DNA from: Didymodactylos carnosus
Taxonomy: Eukaryota; Rotifera; Eurotatoria; Philodinida; Philodinidae
Direction: 5' to 3'
DNA: 64,000 nt
NCBI GenBank assembly: GCA_905250885.1
Contig: CAJNOQ010000059.1
Location: 22,972 to 86,971 of the forward strand
Of this stretch, positions 15,395 through 28,693 are shown piece by piece. Each line of letters opens with the position of its first letter. The stretch's first letter is position 1. The notes beneath the pieces are model-generated. The model saw only the letters and a program-made list of their open reading frames with translations, was not told the DNA's origin and did not search any database. The translations under genes and the position numbers were made by a program.

Positions 15395-16258
15395 TAGGTA
15401 TGCACCAGTTTCGGTTTTCAAATCGAAAAACCAACCCGAAAAAACCGAACATTGTCGCATTCAAAAAATTTTCATAGATAGTAGTATTTGGCTTTGAAGA
15501 TGGTTGCAAGAGAAAGTTAATAGCATTCATTTTATTTTGCCTATAAGCCGTTGAACAAATATTTTGTTCAGTGTGATGGAAGGCTGGAATTTTCTGTGAT
15601 TATAATAGACATATAGCAGTACTACAGAAAAAATTCTTAACCTTTCATACCGTGTTTTGACTGAGTTATAGAATTTTTAATAATTTATGTTATGCACTGT
15701 AGGGGCAAAATAAAAAAGTTCATAATTTTTGAAAGAAGCAATAAAAACCTAAATTCTTTTAGGATTTTTACTAGGGCACTATATATAGTATTTATAGGTG
15801 TTAGACATCGGGGAGGTTCCCTCGTCAGTATTATTGTGAAATTTTGTGTTTGGATAGCTGTTTTTTATCTTTTGAAGAAAGAGCATTTATTAGATGAATG
15901 ATAATTTCTGAACCTTTTTGATCGACAAATAGCCTAATAAGAAAAGATTAGAAACCATGAGATAAAATCAAAACATAACAATAGTGACTAAGTCTAGCAA
16001 TTTATTCGTCTTTTGTTTCTACACCACTACAGGAACTGAAATAACCAATCGGTTAACCATCGATTGTTTGTAACCGATCCATTCCTATACGTGCTCGAGA
16101 AACCGGTACAGATAAAATCAGATGTTTTTTTGACAATAGTAAATAGATGTTATATGCTAACTCTTTCTATCATTTTAGAACCTTAAACAAAAATGTTTGA
16201 GAGTTTTTCGGTGTCGATTTAAACCGAACATCAGTTAAGCGACACCGGTGCATACCTA
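15395..16258. mobile_element. hAT-like non-autonomous element related to the 12.3-kb MITE, 864 bp
   Basis: The left end TAGGTATGCACCAGTTTCGG and the right end complement (CCGGTGCATACCTA) share the TAGGTATGCA terminus with the element at 12323. The 8 bases outside each end (GGCTCAAA and TGATCAAA) match at 6 positions, which fits an old 8-bp target duplication. Internal ends carry AACCGA-type subterminal repeats. No transposase frame is present, although the length would allow a deletion derivative of an autonomous copy. Confidence 0.65.
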
Positions 16259-17913
16259 TGATCAAAACTGCGTACACAGATTGATCGTTAATGGAACTTT
16301 CCTCTTTCTACAAAATAATCAACTTTTGAGTTAAACATGCTGTGTAATAGAGTCAAGTGTCCTCTACAATTTGAGATCAATTCCAGCTCTCCGATACCTT
16401 TTCTTGATGAGATATGAATTTCTGGAAGTCTATCGCTCTATAACTGGAAAACTCTATTTTAAAGTTTCGAAATTTTTTTATCTGTCATACAGTACTTGTG
16501 AAGTTTTCAAACAGCCCATGTGTTTTTCGATTTAGTTTTTCAGCACCTTTTCTTCATAGGGTGGTAAGGGTGATTTTTGGAAGCCTCGAAATTGACATCC
16601 GATTTTCCACAAAATTTTCTTATAAGTCATCAACGGTACAACGTGGAGACTTAAATTGAACAATATCAGGGTGTATTGGAGCCTAGTACCTGTGGTAGAA
16701 TTTTGAGCGCGAACGGACAAAGTTTTGATGGGAACGGTATGGTATGCAATGAAAAACCTAGTTTTCCAGGAAACCATATCTAAATACGAATTCTAAGGTT
16801 TGCATTTCATGAATTTTAAAATATACCTATTTTATTTTTTGCGAAGATACTCTAGTAGAAATTTCTACTCTTCCTGCTCAGTCGTTACGATTCTGTAATA
16901 AGACAACAAATGAGGGAGGGTAACCTTAACTTCTCAACTAATCGCCTTCGATGACACTTCTCTCGACAAAACTTGACAAGTAACACAACAATGCTTCAAT
17001 TACTAGTATTCATCCGAAAATGTAAGGCAGGTCGTTGTTTTTTTAATAACTCCATAACGAGAAAAGATACAGATTTGTGGTTTTCAGCAAACGAAAGAGG
17101 ACAGTTGACTTCATATTTTCATCAGTAAAAGTATCTTTGGAAAAGATTTCTGGATCCGGTTTTTCTGAAGATCTCTGGAAAATCAGCTTATAGCTCCCAA
17201 GTTTTACATAGAAATCTATCAGTTTTTTTCATACATGGGTAGTCTAAGGTGTCCTCTACAAAATCAGATTAGAGCGACATCTCGAAAATCCATGGTTCAC
17301 AAGCTATGGGCGTTTTTCTTGAAGCCTTAGGACTCCTCTGCCGTTAGGTTTAGGACTGTCAGAAATAAATGAAAATATAGGTTACCGACTATGCTGAATC
17401 TCGTGACAACATTTGTTTTTCAAAACAAAAACCTAGTGAAAACGTACATTGGATGAAATATCCCATGGTTTCATTAAAATGTTCTACTAACATAATGTTC
17501 TTCGCATGTGCATGTGTGTATAATAACACTAAGCAATTTTTATTGTTTATTACAAATGCTACATCTTAGATCTTACAGTTTATAACGAAAAAAATAAATC
17601 ATGCAATAGTGGAATGAATATAATCACCAAATAAAGAAACTGACAAAACAATAGATAAAATTAAATAAAATTCTACTACAATAAGCAGATAAAAAACAAA
17701 AAGAACAGAAGAAAAATACTATGATGGGAAAAAAAAGAAACATTAATTAATTGTAACTGAAATTTTAAGAAAGTCCATTTCTTAACATGTAAATATCTAA
17801 ACTTTAGAACGCGTGATAAAGTGATTGATCACTATGTCTATAATAATAAAAAAATTATTAATAAATTCATATCAATAAACTCTATATGATCAATAATGAA
17901 TCATTTTGACTTT
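16259..17913. other. Repeat-bearing spacer downstream of the LRR gene
   Basis: The stretch 17030-17470 resembles 13190-13610, with shared runs such as TTTTCAGCA..CGA.AGAGGAC and GCTGAATCTCGTG.CAAC, in the same orientation. A further repeat-like block of lower AT content spans about 16530-16790. No gene is supported. The part next to 17914 would be the 3' untranslated region of the LRR gene. Confidence 0.5.
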
Positions 17914-20664
17914 CTAGATATTTAAATCGACTATGAAAAATTTCAAAAAACTCAATATTAAAATTGTATGATGTAAAATTGTTCTATCAATCTGCGATAA
18001 TGATGATTTTTTCTCTGTATTTAACATTTGTTGTCCTAGAAATAATGTTGTTGTTAAATATTCATCATTATTTATGGAACGATTTTCAATCATATAACTA
18101 GTATCATTTGAACTATTCAATAATAATAATAATCTATTTAGTTTTGTTCCATTTTTCATATGATGATGAATTGAAGAAAATTTCTTTTTTAATGTTAAAT
18201 TTTTTTGTAATTTTTTTTCACATGTTCCTTTTATTTGTATACTATGAGCAGTTGACCAAATACATAAATTTTCATACGAATAATTATTACAAAAATTTTG
18301 TGTACAATTTTTTCTATTTGTTAATTCTAATGTTGATACAAAATAACGATCTAAAATATAATCAAATTTAAAAAAAAAGAAAAAGAAAAATCATTTTTAA
18401 AAATAGACTAATTTACCTTGTCCATATTGTGTACACGATAAATCTTGATAATTATATAAATATTGATGAAATTGTATTAATGTACAATTACATTTTAAAT
18501 TCATATTATTATTTATATCTAAAATATGTTTATGATGTTGAGTATTATCTGTTGATATTAATCTACACAATAATTCACCAAATGAATTTAATGTTATTAA
18601 ATTATTATTACGAAATGATAAACGTTTTAATGTAAATAAATTAATATAACAAAATGCTTTATGACTAGTAATATTTAATAAATAATTATCATCAAAATTA
18701 ATATGTGTTATTGAATGTAAATTAGCTGCAAAATAATCTGAAATACGTTCAATTAAATTTGATGAAAAACTAAGTGTTGTCAATGTTTGACTATAGAAAG
18801 CAGGAACATGACGTAGACGATTATTTGTTAAACTAAATATTTTTAAATATTTTAAATTTTTTATTAAATTATTATCAATTAAATCAATATAATTATAATC
18901 TAATATTAAATGTTTTAAATTATATAGACCATCAAATAATCCATTACATAATGTTGTTATATTATTATGACTTAAATCTAATAATTCTAAATGATGATGA
19001 CCCGATATTTTTGTTGTCATATTTCTACTATTTTCATCAGATAATTCTATGATTTCTCGTTCTGTTTGTAATTTTAATAATGTATAGATACTTGTATTAT
19101 TAATATTATTCCATGCTGCATGAAATACTTTTAATTTAGGTAATTGTGTAAGAATTTCACCAATATCAAGTTGTTGTAATAGATTATTAGAAATATCAAA
19201 TTTTTCTAGAATTAATAAGAAAATTATGGCTCATTAGTTTCTCTTTCAAGATGAAAATGACTGTGCCATACATTATTATTTATAATATCGAAAATATCAG
19301 CATACAGAGAGAAAATTCTTGAAGAATAAAATAATAAGTCTTTTGCTCTTTCTATTTCTGTATCTATTCTATGACACTTTAAAAGATAATTTAAGAATTA
19401 ATAAAACGATCAAAAATTAGTCTGAAGCTAAATGATAAGTATTAAGAATATCCCTCCTCCTCTTTTTTTCACCTTGTTGTCAAATGCGCTCGATCGAGTT
19501 CAAATTTATACCAGAGATAGAAGAGCGAAAAAGGAAATCGATATATTTTTGTTTAGAATTTTTTGACATGATCTTCTATAGGTTTTCTGAAAAACTCCAG
19601 TTTTAATCTAGTCACATTATGACCCCTCGAAACAATGATCGAAATGTTCACCACGAAGACTCCATACCCTATCTCATGTTCCAAATTTTGTTTTTCGAAA
19701 AATATGCGTTTGTCTCGAGATATAAAACTCACACAAAAAAGTCAATTTTTTTCAGTGATTTTCAGCATTTTTCGTATATCTCGAGACGAAAGCATATTTT
19801 TCGAAAAACAAAATTTGGAACTCGATCGAGCGCATTTGGCAACAAGGTGAAAGAAGAGGAGGAGGGAGGGGGGCGGGATATCCTTAAATTCTATTCTGAT
19901 TATATATCTTCTATAGACAAGATATCAAGTTTAAAATTATTCTTACCCATATATTTTCCCGCTGATTTTACAGATAATGGATCAAATTCTTCCATTTGAT
20001 TATGACTTAAAATTAATTCTTTTAAATTTTTAATTGATTCAAATGCTGTTTGTTCAATTCGTCGTATATAATTTTTTGATAAATTAATGTTTTCAACGTA
20101 TATATCAGAAAATATGTAACTATCAACAGATGGAATATAATTTTGTGAAAAATCTAATGCATTCCATCGCATATTAATGGGTAGTTTAATTAACGAATGT
20201 AATGCACTATTACGACAACTAAAATATTAAAAAAGAAGAAAAAAATCTTGTCAGCGTTGCTTCTGTGAAGTAAAAATGTGAAAACTTCCAAGTAAACTTC
20301 GTTCATCTAATAAGAATATATATATAATTGTAAACGTCAGATGTTGTGAGATCTTAAACTGCCTCAACTCATACCTAAACTTTATACTTCAAACTTTCCA
20401 TTTTCTTTGGAAATCGGATATGTTCTTGGAAGTTTTCACAAAAATGTAAATATAGATATTTTAAATTATATGACTATTTGATTATTTAAAATCATACCGT
20501 AATTGTGAATCATGGTCAGAATGATAGCATTGACATTTAATAGGTAATATGAGATGTTTACAATCGGAAAATGAAACTGATTCATTTGGATAAATTGTTG
20601 AAATGCACAGTGTCATCAGTGATGCTAGATGAATAGAATGAACAATGTGAGACAATGTAAACAT
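17914..20664 (-). CDS. Extracellular leucine-rich-repeat protein (554 aa)
   Basis: There are four exons: 20498-20664, 19947-20218, 18417-19205 and 17914-18350; lengths and phases close exactly at 555 codons. The N-terminus is hydrophobic (LASLMTLCIST), consistent with a signal peptide. It is followed by a Cys cluster (SDCKHL..KCQCYH) resembling an LRR N-cap. Leucine-rich repeats run from about residue 75 to 360, with clear LxxLxLSxN-type units such as LKELILSHNQ, LELLDLSHNNI and LKHLILDYNYI. A Cys-rich C-cap follows (LKCNCTLIQFH, later LSCTQY). The rest is Asn-rich with likely N-glycosylation sites and ends in a hydrophobic stretch (ILILSFLKFFIV), which could be a membrane or GPI-anchor signal. 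An upstream in-frame ATG at 20727 would add 21 residues and also gives a hydrophobic start. The role (adhesion or receptor-like) is inferred from architecture. Confidence 0.88.
19446..19882. mobile_element. TTAA-flanked MITE in LRR gene intron 2, 437 bp
   Basis: Both ends abut TTAA (19442-19445 and 19883-19886), and the terminal repeats read GAATATCCC and GGGATATCC. Long inverted arms share a stretch including AATGCGCTCGATCGAGTT (about 19475-19507 against 19809-19850). An internal palindrome also carries TTTTTCGAAAAATATGCGTTT and its complement. TTAA target sites are typical of piggyBac-type elements. The surrounding gene remains intact because the element sits inside an intron of about 740 bases. 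Confidence 0.8.
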
Positions 20665-22012
20665 TTTTATTATTTTTTCACATATCTGAAAAAATAAACA
20701 AACAAATAATGTTGACAAGATATGCAATTAGTCAAAAATTATAAATTATTATTTTGTATTATATTTCCTTCATAATGATTATTTCTAGAATTTTTACTAT
20801 TTGATGTATAGAATTTTTGAAGAAAATAATAATAAGAAATTATTATTGGATGGATCATCATTCATTACCTTGCCTTTCGATTCATTATAACTATTACTGC
20901 TACATACACTTGTTTATATCCTGAAATGTATGACATACAATTCATTTTTTTTAAAAACTTACTCTTGTTAAAATATTAACCTTGCTAATAGTTCACTTAG
21001 GTCAAATGTAAATAGTATAATAAAATTCTGTTGTTGAAATGAATCATAGTGAGATGTTCAATTCCTATTTATTAGAATGCAGATATATATATATATATAT
21101 TTGAAGTATGACGTTTAATCTCATGATAGTGATAGATCGACTGTTTATTATCGGAAATAAAAAAAAAAAGAAATTTTTCCTCTGTTTTTCGTCATGTTCT
21201 TCTTTTTTCTAAAATAGATCGTGCTAAATAGTTGAATATTGCCTTTAACAGATGCATAGTGTCATTTATGATTATGATAAAATATTCAGGTGAATGTTAA
21301 ACAAGGTTATTTATAAATTTAGATAATCAAACACTGTGAAACAAATTCTTACACGTTAAAGTTATCCGATGGGAAATAATAGTAGAAAAACAAATGAAAT
21401 GGTTTTATCGTTTGTCTATCTTTGAATAACCAATCAATTACATCTTATTTCTATCTGATATTATTGAAATTGCTAGGAAAAAAATACTCTAAAATCCTTG
21501 ATCTTTTGTCAAAAATAGAGTACCGTTATTGAACAATTAAAATGTGTTAGAACAACATTTTTCTTGAGCCAATAATTCTAAATCAATTATAAACACTAAA
21601 ACTAAGATTTCTTTGTCATATTGTATCATCTATTTAGCAGGTCATTTCTATTTTTAAAAGAAATAAGTGAATTATCATTTTAAAAATTTGATTGTCTATA
21701 AAAAGCAAAGAAAAAAAAACTTCATTTTTCCCATTCTTCTTCTGTAAATGTCGAATGTAAAATAGAAAAGAAAGAGTATGGGTACAAGATGGGTCATGTT
21801 CAATGACTAGTAGCAGCAATCAGTACTAGGTTGTTATATAAAATATATTTTTTATTCATGATATAATGAAAATAATAAAAACGAAAGTAAGTAAACGTAG
21901 TAGAACAGAGTAGATTATTCCATTTATGCACTTTAACTGTGTCTGTCATGAATGATATTTGATTTAAATGTTACCAACACTTTTAAAATAGAAAGAGAGA
22001 AGGAGAGACTAC

Positions 22013-22044
<32 letters not shown>

Positions 22045-25000
22045 ATGCTTTGTTTAAAACGTATGTGTCCCCTATTTGATTAAAATTTCATTCATATTTA
22101 TAAAAAATAATAAAAAAAAAAAAAGAAAAAAAAAGAAGAGAAGAAAATGTTTTTATTAAATACTTGTAGTTGGTATCAAACGCCTCGAAGGCTGATTACA
22201 ACATTTTTATTCTATGAATAACAGCATGTCGAGTTCTTAATGGTAATATTGTATCCGTTTTCTTAATTATTTGACAAAAAATTGTGTTCACTTCAATATC
22301 TTTGGAAAAAGAAGAAAAAAAAAAGAAAGAAAAGAAGATGCATGATTGATTTTTGACTGAGATGAGCGGATATTTAAGTTAGAAAAAGTAACAAAAAAAC
22401 AAAAAAATTCATGAATGATGGAAAAATGAGATTAAACAAATTTTTTCGTTTTTTAATTACTAACAGAAATGATTTTATTGAGTTCATTCATATTACTTTT
22501 TAGAATTATAAAAATTTTAAATATTTTAAAAATTTGGTTAATTTATATTTTTAAAATTTTAAACGTCTATTATGTACGATCAATATATTCGAATTTATTT
22601 GATGAAAAAAAATATTCTTTTTTTTGACAAATATTAGTTATCTAACTTAAAAATAAACTGAAAAAAGATAAATTTTAATAAAATAAAAAAAATGTTTGAA
22701 TATTTATCGACTATTACTTTACTTACCCTTCAAAAAAAAATTTTTTTGTTAATCTAACGCCAGAAATCTTTATCTATTTATGTTTTACCATTAGTGTAGA
22801 CAATGGTATTATTCTATCCATTAAATATAACAACAACAAGAAGAACTAAGAAATTATTTCGATAAGAGAAAACAGAACGAAAAAAGAAAAAAATAATAAT
22901 AATAATATGTTAATAATATAAATCAGAGAGACATAGATGATCTCAATCTTTGTAGAGATACTAAAAAGTGATAATGTCCATGTGATTTCTCTCGTGTAGG
23001 TATATCGAGATCTATGATTAAAAGAAAGAGAAAAAAAAAAAATATATAGAAGAGAATATCTTATATTGGAAAAATGCTTGACAGAATGTTTTTTTCTTTT
23101 TCTATTTTTTCTTCGTTTTTTTTTTTTTTGTCTATCCAAACTAGAACATAGAATAGAGTTGATTATATGTAAATATGTCGAAAGAAAGTTTAATAATTTG
23201 TACAATATATTAAATAATTATGAATAAATTTAATTAAATATGCCATTCTCAGTTATTATTTATGACAACAGTTTTTGTTCGATTATTATAATTGATTTTT
23301 ATGATGTTAAATTGTCAAAAATATTTTATTAAATCATATGAAATGTACAGAATTTTTTTCTTCTTTCTTTTTTTTTTATCCCAATGATAAACAATAGGAT
23401 AATCAGGTTATTTGATTCACTCATTTTCACATTGAATATTGAATTAATTTTTTCAATCAATAATAACAAAACAAAACAAAACAAAAAAGCTAGATTTATA
23501 TGAAATTTCATTATTTCATTCATATTTGAACGATATAGAAGACTGTTCTATTATTTTAACAAATAAAAGAATCTATTATATATCGTTCGTACGAAAGAAA
23601 ATGTGAATATGGCTCAACAACAAAAAAACACTTTCATTTCAAAATTATTCTATTTAATATTATTCATCTAATCTAGTTTTTAAAATTTTCTAAAAAAATT
23701 GAAAATAATCTAACTAATTTCTTACAAAAAGTTTAAATAATGATAAATAGATTATCATTTAAAAATTCATTATCGAGTATTTGTCCATATCGATGATATT
23801 CCTATTCTTAACTAAATTAATGTCAAAATCTATTTGGTCTCTAATTATTTGTTAGATTAAAATGACGTCAAATGTCTGTCTAATCCAAACAGAAATAAAA
23901 TATTTGGCTTCTCTAATGTACTTTTCTTTTTTTCTTCTTCTCATCCCGTTGTAGATATGTATATGTCTGTTAATATTACATCGTATTATTATTATTATTA
24001 TTATTGATGAAACAGAAGATTAATATGTCACGTTTGAGTTTCCTATTTCTTTCTCTTCTCTATTTATTCTTGTGGATATTATTTGTATAATTTTTGATTA
24101 TTGGGATTTATTATAAACAAAACATTATCATCAGACTCTCTGGTACCCATTGATGATACCGAATAATCGATCAATAGTCTATTTATCTGTTTGTCTATAA
24201 TGAACATACAAACTATTGTATTTTACATCAAAAGCTAATTTTGTTTTTTAAAGAGAATCATAGATTTAATGTATTGTTTATTTATTAAAGTGAAATAATT
24301 ATTATCATCAAATCATAATCATTGGATAGTCAAAATATATTGGATTTCCTTTTTTTCTTCTACCTGTAAAGATCATCATTAATGATGATTTGATTTAGAT
24401 TGAAAATATAGAGAGAGAGAGAGAATATTGTTCTCTATTATTTTACATGACGTATTATAGAAATTATAATAGAAAAATGTCATCTAACTACAGAACAGAT
24501 TATACATTGAATTGTAAGATATATTTTTATACAACGAACTATCAGTCTATTGACATATCAATGAATGTTGTTGACTTCTGTCAAAAATGACAATAATCGT
24601 CTAGAAAAAAAAATCATTTTTAAAAAATTTAATCAATTCAAATGTATAAGCAGATATTGACAGGTAAAATTAACTTCGTTCTTTTTTGTTTTTCTCTTGT
24701 CAACAATGTGTTAATGATAAAGAATCTATTGACATATTTGTTTCATGAAATATTGTTTAAAATTGTATCAAAACTACTACTATAGAGTCATGATTCAAAA
24801 ATAGTTTTTGAATTAATGAACTTCATATAGACTGTATAGTTAGTTTACTTGAATTAATAGTGTTCAATTTTACTTCGAACATATTTAAATTGAATAATTC
24901 AGTTAATTCATTATGAGGATGGAGAACATTTTTTTTTGTTTTTTGTAAAAATAACACTAACAACCAACAATAGAGAAAATACTATTCTACTTTCCCAGAG

Positions 25001-25155
25001 AGCGTAAATATAACAATGACAAAAAATAAACACGTAAAATTGCAACAAAAGTTATCAATATAATAATAAATGGTAAAAAAAAAGAAATACAAAAGAAAAT
25101 TATGATTCATTATCAGATCTATCCACAGTAAACTTTATAAAATTAATTACGAATA

Positions 25156-25186
<31 letters not shown>

Positions 25187-25376
25187 CTTGACGCGGAAAA
25201 TATCATTACTCGAACAGAAAAAATAATAAAGCCACATACGCCTCATTCAACAAACAAGTATCTGATAACAAATATTAAGAAAACAAAAATAATACTAAAA
25301 AAACCTATTTTTTTTTTATTGCTGAGCTCGCAGTTGTATCACTTAAACAGATGATTTTTACGTTTTTTTTGATTTG
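20665..25376. other. 4.7-kb AT-rich intergenic region with microsatellites
   Basis: No gene is supported. Simple repeats include (AT)n at about 21083-21100, (AT)n followed by (GT)n at about 22012-22043, (TTA)n at about 23983-24005, (GA)n at about 24411-24424 and (GA)n at about 25156-25178, plus many poly-A and poly-T runs. Hydrophobic frames such as 22846-23205 on the minus strand are composition artefacts. Confidence 0.55.
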
Positions 25377-28300
25377 CTATAATTCATTGCCATTACTATT
25401 AGGTTTTAATTGCTCTTGTAATAAACGATCTTCATTCTCATCTTCTATTTCTACAATAGCACTTTCATTTTGAGCATATCGAACACCCTTGACTCGAATA
25501 CTAAATATAAAAATCAAAGAAAGAGATAAGAGAAATTTTATTCTTAGTAAATTCAAGTACAATTTTATTTTATCTAATTATATTCATTATCTAAAGTATA
25601 TATAATCTGTTTGTTTTTGATGAATAATTTTTCATATGAAAATTAATATTTTTGATGTGAATCTATGGTGAGTGAAGACATGCAATGAACAATTCAATTA
25701 ATGAACACGCGCAACAATCTCTTAGTATACTCAAATATATTCATTATTCAATGTAAATAATTGACGAAATTTACTTAATAGTCAACCTCATTCATCTTCG
25801 TTTCATCGATTGTTGAATTTGCTAAAACTGTTGAAAAAACAAAAATACCGCAAAAAAAATCTTGACGTTATAGACGTGAATCATCTACGAATAACAAAGG
25901 ATAAAATTTTTACATATATTTCTATCATGAATGTTGAAGTAATATTAAAAATTATCTTTATAATACATACCACGCAAGACCCATTCGTTCGACATCTTCT
26001 ACTGATTGAGGTAATGGTTTATTTAACGTTTCTGGAAACATGAGTGCAAGAATGGCTGCTATCAATGAGACACAACCATAGAGAACAATGGGAAGTTCTG
26101 TCCAAACACGAGTCTAAACTTGGTATATAAAATAATTGACACATTATCTTCAAAAATATAAGTTCACTTACCAATAGATCATTACATGTTGTACCGATTA
26201 TAGCTCCAACACCTAAAATATTTCAAAATATTTTTAACAAATAAAGAAATAGTTGATATTTTGACAAAAATAACTTACGTGCAACCATACTACAAATTCC
26301 CATTCCTGTATTTCTTACTCCTGTTGGAAATAATTCATTAGCATAAATGTAAATAATTGCATAAGAAAATGATGCCAAAAATTTTAAGACAACATTTACT
26401 ATGAAAATCATTATTTTTTGAGCTAGATAATGAAAGATAAACAAAAAATTTTCAAATTATATAAAATATTTATTGATATTTTTTCAATAATATTACCATT
26501 ACTATCTTTTATCATGTAAATATTTATGGGTATAGCACTTAAAGCAACAATGGAAAATAATATCACAGATCCACAGTAGGGAATTTTTCTACCAATACGA
26601 TCAAGTATTAAATGTACAACAACGTATGAAATTAATTCAACAAATGCACTAGCAGCAAAATTTAAATAGGGATTAAATGGCCAACTTCCCGTATTCTGAG
26701 AAACTCCATAAAAAACTAAATTTTGAACAAGCCTAAACCATAAGAATAATAAATAAATTGACAATTATATACATTTTTATCTAAGAACTTAACATTGAAA
26801 AAATAAATTGAGACTAATAATACACATTATTTTTGATCGAAATAAGGACATTACACCACCTTCTTGGGTTTTATTGTGCATAATCTTCAGAATAAGAGAA
26901 AATTATAATAATAAATATTTTCTGTTTGTTAAATATATAAAAAATATTTACCTTTTTTTGTTCTAATTTTAATTGTTCAAATGCTTCATCATCAAACTTT
27001 CGTTGATTTGTAGCAGCAATGGATCTTAATGATTTTTCAGCTTCATCAAATTTGCCTTTACTCACCATCCAACGAGGAGATTCTGGTAAAATACTATAAA
27101 CGTAAACAAAAAACAACCATCATTATACTTGTCATCATTCATTTTTGTTTTAAATTACAAATAAAAAAATAGAAATGGTACGGTAAATAATGATAGAGTG
27201 AAAGATAATGTTCTCCATGTACGAATAAAATATGCAAAGAATACAAGAATAAATTGACCAAATGCAAAAAAGTATTCAATTACAATGCCCGTAAATAATT
27301 TTTTATCTGGACCAACTAATTCTGAACCTAATAAAGTTAGAAAAAAAATAAAAAGAATATTTTAATAAACAAATTTTTGATTAATTTGAACTTTACCAAG
27401 TACGAATCCTGATACAGATATGCCTCTTGTTGCACATGCAAGTAAAAATCGACCAATTATATAAACAATATAACTTGGCCAAAAACCAAAACGTTGTTGT
27501 GGAAAAAATGCACATAAAAATCCAGAAAATGTCATTAGAATAAAACTGACGCTCATAATCGGACGTCTACCATATCTACAATAGAATATATATATATTTT
27601 CTTTTTAATGATAATATTTTTTTAATAAAATCAATTTTAATTAACTTACTTATCGGCTAACATACCAAAAAAGATTGAGCCAACCATATAACCAACAAAA
27701 AATACATTTTGAACAATTGATCGATAAATAACTCGATCACAAACCATTTTCCACTAAAAGAAAACAAAACAAATTTTCTATTCATTGAAGTAATTTCGAG
27801 AATATTAATTAAATAAAGTTACACTGTTTGGATACCAAGAAATTGTGTTTTCACCGGACTTTCGCTGTATCCGGAGTTGAAACTTTGGCAATTTGCCGAA
27901 AGTTCGGTTTTAGTTGACAATAATTTTTAATCCAAGGCATGACTTCGGCAATTGCCAAAAGTTTGGTTGCAGTGGAAGAACTCACTAATTAGCCATATTT
28001 GCCATGTTGTCAACTACCTATAACAAAGCTTTCGGCAATTGTCGAACGTCATGCCATAAGCTGAACTTTTGCCGTAACCGGGGTCAGAAACTTCGGTAAA
28101 AACAAAACAAAAGTTCAGTTTTAGTCGAGAGCAAATTTTAATTCATGGCATAACTTCCGCCAGCTGCTGAAAGTCCACTACAAAAGTGCACGACGGCAAA
28201 TATCGTGTTACCTCACTATTTTTTTATGAGATAAACATGTAAAGTCACATAGATGATCACCAACGGTTTTCACGAAGAGAATAGATCCATTTCAAGAACA

Positions 28301-28693
28301 CATCCTACGTGTATTTTTGTGACTATGAGAGAAAATTTTTATTGTGCTTACTTCTTCCACAAGTGTATTTTGATAATATTGTTTGTCAAAAATATAATTT
28401 TCACATGGATGAACTTCTAATATTGAATTTTTCGATATTTTTATATTACAACGTTGACATTCTTTAATTGATATTGATTTCTTATTTTCTTCACAGTAAG
28501 CTACATCCGGTTTATAATAATCTGTAAGTGTATCATTGGGTGTTTGACATTGAAATGCCGGAGAAGCAGCTGCAAATGACCAAGTATAAACCATAATGGG
28601 TGGTAAGGTGTACGAAAGACATATTATAAAATATTTCCATTTTTGATATTTTCCAAAACTTCCAATTGTATTCAAAAAATCATCATATTTCAT
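25377..28693 (-). CDS. SLC22-like major facilitator (organic cation/anion transporter type, 573 aa)
   Basis: There are eleven exons: 28352-28693, 27650-27753, 27397-27575, 27159-27327, 26952-27093, 26794-26884, 26497-26739, 26279-26422, 26172-26212, 25971-26113 and 25377-25500. Phases close at 574 codons, the usual SLC22 length. The N-terminus [17 protein letters not shown] is typical of the family. A Cys-containing extracellular loop follows the first membrane helix. Signature motifs are GMLADKYGRRP (around 144-154, loop 2-3), ILPESPRW (266-273, after helix 6) and [11 protein letters not shown] (453-462). Such proteins move organic ions or carnitine-like solutes across the plasma membrane; the substrate cannot be told here. 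All introns are GT..AG except that between 26793 and 26740, which ends in AT although the frame demands a join at 26739. A one-base change at 26740 would account for it, so the allele may be splice-defective. Confidence 0.85.
27835..28205. repeat. Less AT-rich repetitive insert in SLC22 intron 1
   Basis: Two related direct units (about 27876-27965 and 28086-28172) share GAAACTT.GG, AGTTC.GTTTTAGT, AATTTTTAAT or AATTTTAATTC, and GGCAT.ACTTC. CTTTCGGCAATTG-type motifs also appear in both orientations. The base composition differs clearly from the flanking intron, suggesting an inserted repeat. I found no clean target duplication. Confidence 0.55.

Noticed and set aside
22846-23205. Minus-strand frame rich in Phe, Leu, Ile and Lys
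   Set aside because: It is produced by poly-A and poly-T tracts and microsatellite-like sequence; no plausible protein.
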